12,067 nucleotides of DNA from Acanthaster planci (taxonomy: Eukaryota > Echinodermata > Asteroidea > Valvatida > Acanthasteridae): the NCBI RefSeq assembly GCF_001949145.1, contig NW_019091376.1:2278017-2290083 (forward strand). The letters run 5' to 3'. The translations under genes were made by a program, and so were the position numbers. The notes below the pieces were generated by a model that was given only the letters and a program-made list of their open reading frames with translations, was not told the DNA's origin and did no database searches. Below, piece by piece: positions 9,205-12,067 of this stretch. Numbering within the stretch: position 1 is the stretch's first letter; every line of letters begins with the position of its first letter.

Positions 9205-10125
9205 GGCATTAGGTTTCCCTTAGGTTTCCCTTCGACCGTCACGACCGTTTTTGTGATATGCGGATTATAAAATTTTTGCGGGTTCTTGATCGTCGGGTCT
9301 TTAAACAGGATCAAAATTCCTTTCAAGCTCTTGATCGTCTGGTCGATGCTAATGTTCCATAGCGTGTCACTCTTGTTTACCGCTTGCTTCTTCCACGAGT
9401 GAATCCGGTCGAATAGGTAATACATCGTTTTTTATTTTTTAGTGTTTGCGCCAAGTCTCGATTAGTAACGACTTCGTATTCCAAGGTCAGGTCTGAAATG
9501 GAGTATTCCGCGGCGGTATCTGACGAGTTAACCACTTTGTCGTGCCCGTTAAAAGTCAGTTGGTACGTCAGAGGCTCTTTAAACCACGAAGGATAAAAGG
9601 AGGTATGATCCGTCAACATAGGCGTGTCTAGTGGAATCGCATAACGATTTTTAAAAGCGTCGGCGATTGCCTTGTCCTTACCGCTGTTTGCGGCTTCGTT
9701 TTTGTCACCAGCGTCGAGACGTATCTTAGCTACATTCTCCCTTTCTAAACCAAAGTACGCCATATTTTTAGTCTGCGACGGGGGTAACCAATTGTCCTTA
9801 AAATTGTGAAATACGTCCGCATCCCGGTAACTTACGATCTTGTTTCCCTGTAGACTCACGTTTATTTCCGACACCAGGTTTCTCGCCACGTTGTTATAAA
9901 CAGTCCTGTCGGCGTCCGAGGCGCCGTCTAGATCGAGTTTAAAAGCGAGTTTGACGGTACCGGGTACGATGACGTCGTCCGTGCCTAAAGCGGAAAATTT
10001 TACGTTTAACGTGTGATCTGCGGCTATGGTACTCGGGTTGTGGGTAATTGTTACCTCTCTCCTTTCGCCTTGATCGCGCGAGGAACTTTAAGTCTGCGAC
10101 TCGGGTTAAGCTTTTTGGTGTACAT
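9205..10125 (-). pseudogene. capsid-like protein gene of the Polinton (broken, C-terminus missing)
   Basis: The reading is split over three frames. 10054-10125 starts with ATG at 10123-10125 and is basic. 9377-10087 is open for about 237 codons. 9192-9430 continues the family similarity to the N. Frame changes lie in 10054-10087 and near the two T-runs at 9428-9440. Family signs are KDKAIADAFKNRYAIPLD (9606-9659 region), a Tyr/Trp/Phe-rich stretch with LTYQLTFNG, then LTLEYEVV, and in the last frame SLKGILILF, KFYNPHITK and VTVEGKP. These resemble the jelly-roll capsid proteins of Polintons (group of C. elegans F54H12.2), probably the major, hexon-type one. The C-terminal part expected after VTVEGKP is absent. 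A penton-type role cannot be excluded. Confidence 0.65.
9209..9230. repeat. 11-bp tandem duplication
   Basis: TTAGGTTTCCC occurs twice in direct succession (9209-9219, 9220-9230), inside the last recognisable capsid codons and five bases from the N. Eleven bases is not a multiple of three, so the duplication itself shifts the capsid frame. It may be a real mutation or a product of assembly at a contig end. Confidence 0.7.
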
Positions 10126-10172
10126 TACTTTTATATAATACTATTCTTATTTTATTTAACCTTATTTTAAAA
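10126..10172. promoter_or_regulatory. AT-rich head-to-head promoter region
   Basis: 47 bp lie between the likely capsid start (10125, -) and the small gene start (10173, +). It is almost entirely A and T and contains TATATAAT at 10133-10140, amid an otherwise CpG-rich element. It very likely drives both genes. That it is a promoter is inferred from position and composition. Confidence 0.5.
10161..10172 (+). promoter_or_regulatory. start-proximal motif CTTATTTTAAA(A), copy 1
   Basis: CTTATTTTAAAA stands directly before ATGG of the small gene. The same 11 bases stand directly before ATGG of the integrase (10682-10692). It may be a shared promoter or translation-start context of the element. 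Confidence 0.5.
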
Positions 10173-10627
10173 ATGGCTAGTGCTTTAATGATGGTTGGAG
10201 GAGCGATAGTAAACGCCTTGGCATTCACGGGATCAAATTTTTTATTTAGCAGTTTATCAAAAATAATGTTGACGAAGAACGAAAGCGACACGACCTCGCG
10301 TTAGAACAACTGGCGCAAGCAAAACAAGAATGGGAACAAAACCGCGTACACATCCTAGACTTTTTAAACGAACGAATGCGACAAGAACGCGCGAGTCAGC
10401 AGACATTTGTAAACGTGGACGAAGCCTTACGAACTTATTCGGAATTGACCGGTAAGAATATCACGCTGTTACCGCCAGAGCCTACATTGTCCGATTTTTA
10501 CGAGCCTTCCGAAGATCAAAAAATTCGCAAGTTTGTTTGGATTATAGGTGGAACTGCGATAGTCGGGTTGTTGGCTATCGATACTCGCTACGGTAATACT
10601 CGCTACGCTCGTTGCTTCGCTTCGTAA
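10173..10627 (+). pseudogene. small conserved Polinton protein, membrane-anchored coiled coil (frameshifted)
   Basis: ATG at 10173 opens a hydrophobic, Ala/Gly-rich segment (MVGGAIVNALAFTGSNFLF). This frame stops at TAG 10302-10304, but from about 10260, after a run of five A, a neighbouring frame continues with charged helix (ERKRHDLALEQLAQAKQEW), then PPEPTLSDFYEPSEDQK, then a hydrophobic segment (FVWIIGGTAIVGLLAI), ending at TAA 10625-10627. I recognise the pattern as the small protein of unknown function that sits beside integrase and capsid genes in invertebrate Polintons; from memory alone I cannot name it. A membrane or virion role is inferred from the two hydrophobic ends. The last residues run into the repeat at 10582-10676 and may not be ancestral. 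Confidence 0.55.
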
Positions 10628-10676
10628 CTCGTTCCACTCGTACTTCCTTCGGTTGTAGCTCGCTTCGCTCGCTACG
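10582..10676 (+). repeat. CTCGCTACG/CTCGCTTCG tract
   Basis: TACTCGCTACG occurs twice (10582-10592, 10597-10607), followed by variants built on CTCG, GCTTCG and ACTCGT, and ending CTCGCTTCGCTCGCTACG (10659-10676). The tract is nearly free of A and G-poor in places, unlike the coding sequence around it. It fills the gap between the small gene and the integrase and overlaps the end of the small gene. Confidence 0.75.
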
Positions 10677-10681
10677 CGTAA

Positions 10682-10692
10682 CTTATTTTAAA
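10682..10692 (+). promoter_or_regulatory. start-proximal motif CTTATTTTAAA, copy 2
   Basis: Eleven bases identical to those before the small gene, again touching ATGG. It supports 10693 as the integrase start rather than the earlier or later ATGs. Confidence 0.5.
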
Positions 10693-11700
10693 ATGGAGAG
10701 AGAATTGAAAAAACTATTTTACAGCCCACAGGGTTACTGGCGAGGAGAAAGCGCGGTGGGTCGTTTCCACGAAAAGACCGGTGCGGACAAATCGGTCGTC
10801 AGAAACTGGCTAAAAAAGCAGGCCATTTGGCAAATATACTAACCCGCACCACATTACGTACCAAGACCTACAATGTTGCAATCAGAATCGGTCGAACCTA
10901 ATTACGCGCATCGAATGGACGTACTTTATTTACCCTGGGACCGCGTTAAAAGGAAAACGTTTAAGTACGCTTTGACCGTGGTAGACGTGGGTTCGCGGTA
11001 TAAAGAAGCAGAACCGTTGACCAGTAAAACCGCCGAGCAAGTGAGTGAGGCAATAAAGAAAATTTACGAGCGATCACCTCTAACCTGGCCCAAATTCGTA
11101 ATGGTAGACTCGGGATCTGAATTCAAAGGTGAGTTTAAACGGTTAATGACAAAAAATACAGTACCAATTCAAGTGGGTGAACCTGGGGTACACAGATCTC
11201 AAGGAATCGTGGAAAGGTTTAACCGTACTTTAGCTGAAAGGTTATTTGGCCACCAATACGCTCAAGAAATGTTAAACGTGGGTGTGCGTAACGTGGAATG
11301 GGTAGAGCGTTTGCCTCAAGTGATAAAATCGTTGAACGAGGAAAAAACGCGGTTAATCGATGCCGTTCCTGCAGAAGCGATAAAATTAGCGAGCGGAGTG
11401 AAACAAACACCTAGTGTACCTCCAAAAACGAGCGAGCGAGAATTTCCTCCAAATGTATTAGTTAGGTACCTCTATTACCCGGGCGAGCAAGAGGGCGGCA
11501 CCGTCAGAAGGGCAACAGATCCGATCTGGTCCGTGGACGTCTATCAAATTGAAAAGCGCACCAGTCAATTTAAACGAGTGAAAGGCAAGAGGGTCAAAAC
11601 GGGTCCCACTTTGTACTATTTATTAAACGGACCAAATAGGAGTTTCGTCAAAGAGGAACTTCAGGTAGTACCCGAAGATACCGAATTACGGCCTGATTAG
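10693..11700 (+). pseudogene. INT: Polinton DDE integrase (rve fold), one in-frame stop
   Basis: The enzyme would cut and join the element's DNA ends to the host chromosome. From ATG 10693 the frame runs 49 codons, with a helix-turn-helix-like part (GRFHEKTGADKSVVRNWLKK), to TAA at 10840-10842. The same frame then stays open to TAG 11698-11700, about 335 codons in all, the usual size. The catalytic triad is complete: Asp at 10918-10920 (RMDVLYLP), Asp at 11107-11109 (VDSGSEF), Glu at 11212-11214 (GIVERFNRTL), with 34 residues between the last two. VVDVGSRYKEAEPLTSK follows the first strand. The C-terminal part (WSVDVYQIEK to FVKEELQVVP) is the SH3/chromo-like domain seen in the F54H12.3 group. 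The stop would remove nearly the whole enzyme; a shorter start at 10873 would lack the N-terminal domain. Confidence 0.85.
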
Positions 11701-12067
11701 CTTGTGCCCGTAAGCTAACGTATCGATTCTGTTCGGCAATATGTAGCGCTTTGTGTCCAACGGTGACAGACTAAGTTTCTGTTGAGAGATCGTGAACACC
11801 TGGTGTTTACCCAATCTAAATAATTGTTGTTTATTTAAATAAGAAACCCAGTCAAATAGGCAGCTTTTATACATCTTGTGGGTTAACCATTTCTCGGTTA
11901 CTACTTTGGAAACCCCTTTTGCCTTCTTTAAATTGTGATCGGTGGTTAAGATCGAATACATTTTCGGTCTGATACAAACGGCTTCTAAAATTGTTTTGCC
12001 ACCAAATTCGTCTTTCATTTTGCCTATAACTTTTTTATTTTTGACGCTGTAAAGCGGATGATCGGGC
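11686..12067 (-). CDS. POLB: protein-primed family B DNA polymerase, C-terminal end (partial)
   Basis: The frame is open from the right edge of the window to TAA at 11686-11688, about 126 codons. It would copy the element from a protein primer. Visible are VIGKMKDEFGGKTILEAVCI, the KxY motif (KMY, 11956-11964) that in phage phi29-type polymerases lies after the catalytic YxDTDS, then KKAKGVSKVV, and a C-terminal part with HQVFTISQQKLSLSPLDTKR. About 90 residues follow KxY, close to the arrangement in the family. The catalytic Asp motifs and the exonuclease domain would lie beyond the window. The stop lies 15 bp inside the end of the convergent integrase gene. No break is seen in this part. 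Confidence 0.85.
   Translation of the reverse strand, partial: PDHPLYSVKNKKVIGKMKDEFGGKTILEAVCIRPKMYSILTTDHNLKKAKGVSKVVTEKWLTHKMYKSCLFDWVSYLNKQQLFRLGKHQVFTISQQKLSLSPLDTKRYILPNRIDTLAYGHKLIRP

Larger units (their letters stand above)
9205..12067. mobile_element. Polinton/Maverick (adintovirus-like) element, partial and decayed
   Basis: Four genes typical of this class stand together with almost no space between them: capsid-like (-), small membrane-linked protein (+), DDE integrase (+) and protein-primed DNA polymerase B (-). The left side is cut at the N and the right side runs out of the window, so neither terminal inverted repeat is seen. The protease and packaging ATPase expected in a full element are not in view and may lie to the right. 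Integrase plus family B polymerase without reverse transcriptase rules out a retrovirus or LTR element. Three of the four genes carry breaks. Confidence 0.85.

Noticed and set aside
9427-9441. Programmed -1 frameshift in the capsid gene
   Set aside because: The run of six A before C in the coding strand is not in the phase required for a canonical slippery heptamer, and other breaks occur elsewhere in the gene. A true indel or base error is simpler.
10693-11700. Retrovirus or LTR retrotransposon origin of the integrase
   Set aside because: There is no reverse transcriptase, protease or LTR nearby. The neighbours are a family B polymerase and a capsid-like gene, and the C-terminal domain fits the Polinton group.
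1-12067. tRNA, rRNA or CRISPR array
   Set aside because: No cloverleaf with A and B box, no rRNA-like block, and no evenly spaced repeats with unique spacers were seen by eye.

Overview
The window looks like genomic DNA of an animal, probably a marine invertebrate. It is AT-rich, has long non-coding stretches, exon-sized open segments bounded by AG and GT(GC) splice signals, many copies of the palindrome TACATGTA, several families of short inverted repeats, and a virus-like transposon of a type common in invertebrate genomes. The species cannot be named from the sequence.

Layout. Bases 1-3500 are mostly non-coding: G-runs, a 19-base motif repeated 658 bp apart, two arrays of GGTCTCG, and three weak candidate exons on the + strand. 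Bases 3582-9011 hold, on the - strand, what I read as eight exons (a-h) of one spliced host gene that I cannot identify. Splice phases agree from exon to exon once internal breaks are allowed, but several exons carry stop codons or frame changes, so the present copy looks like an unprocessed pseudogene (or a badly sequenced gene). Its introns hold a foldback element (6107-6190), a TACATGTA cluster (7566-8738) and a TCCCAACTA/TAGTTGGGA cluster (8117-8607).

At 9204 there is a single undetermined base, and the character of the DNA changes there. From 9205 to the right edge the sequence is densely coding, CpG-rich and compact: a capsid-like gene (-), a small membrane/coiled-coil gene (+), a retroviral-type DDE integrase (+) and the C-terminal end of a protein-primed family B DNA polymerase (-). 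Together these mark a Polinton/Maverick element, the adintovirus-like class of self-synthesising transposons. The integrase would insert the element, the polymerase would copy it, and the capsid protein would package it. No terminal inverted repeats or target-site duplications are in view.

The element copy is broken: frame changes in the capsid gene and the small gene, and one in-frame stop in the integrase. The visible polymerase part is open. Regulatory signs inside the element are a 47-bp AT-rich head-to-head promoter region and an 11-bp motif repeated just before two start codons. I found no RNA genes and no CRISPR array. The most useful follow-ups are whether the junction at 9204 is real, what the host gene is, and whether the breaks are true mutations or sequencing errors.
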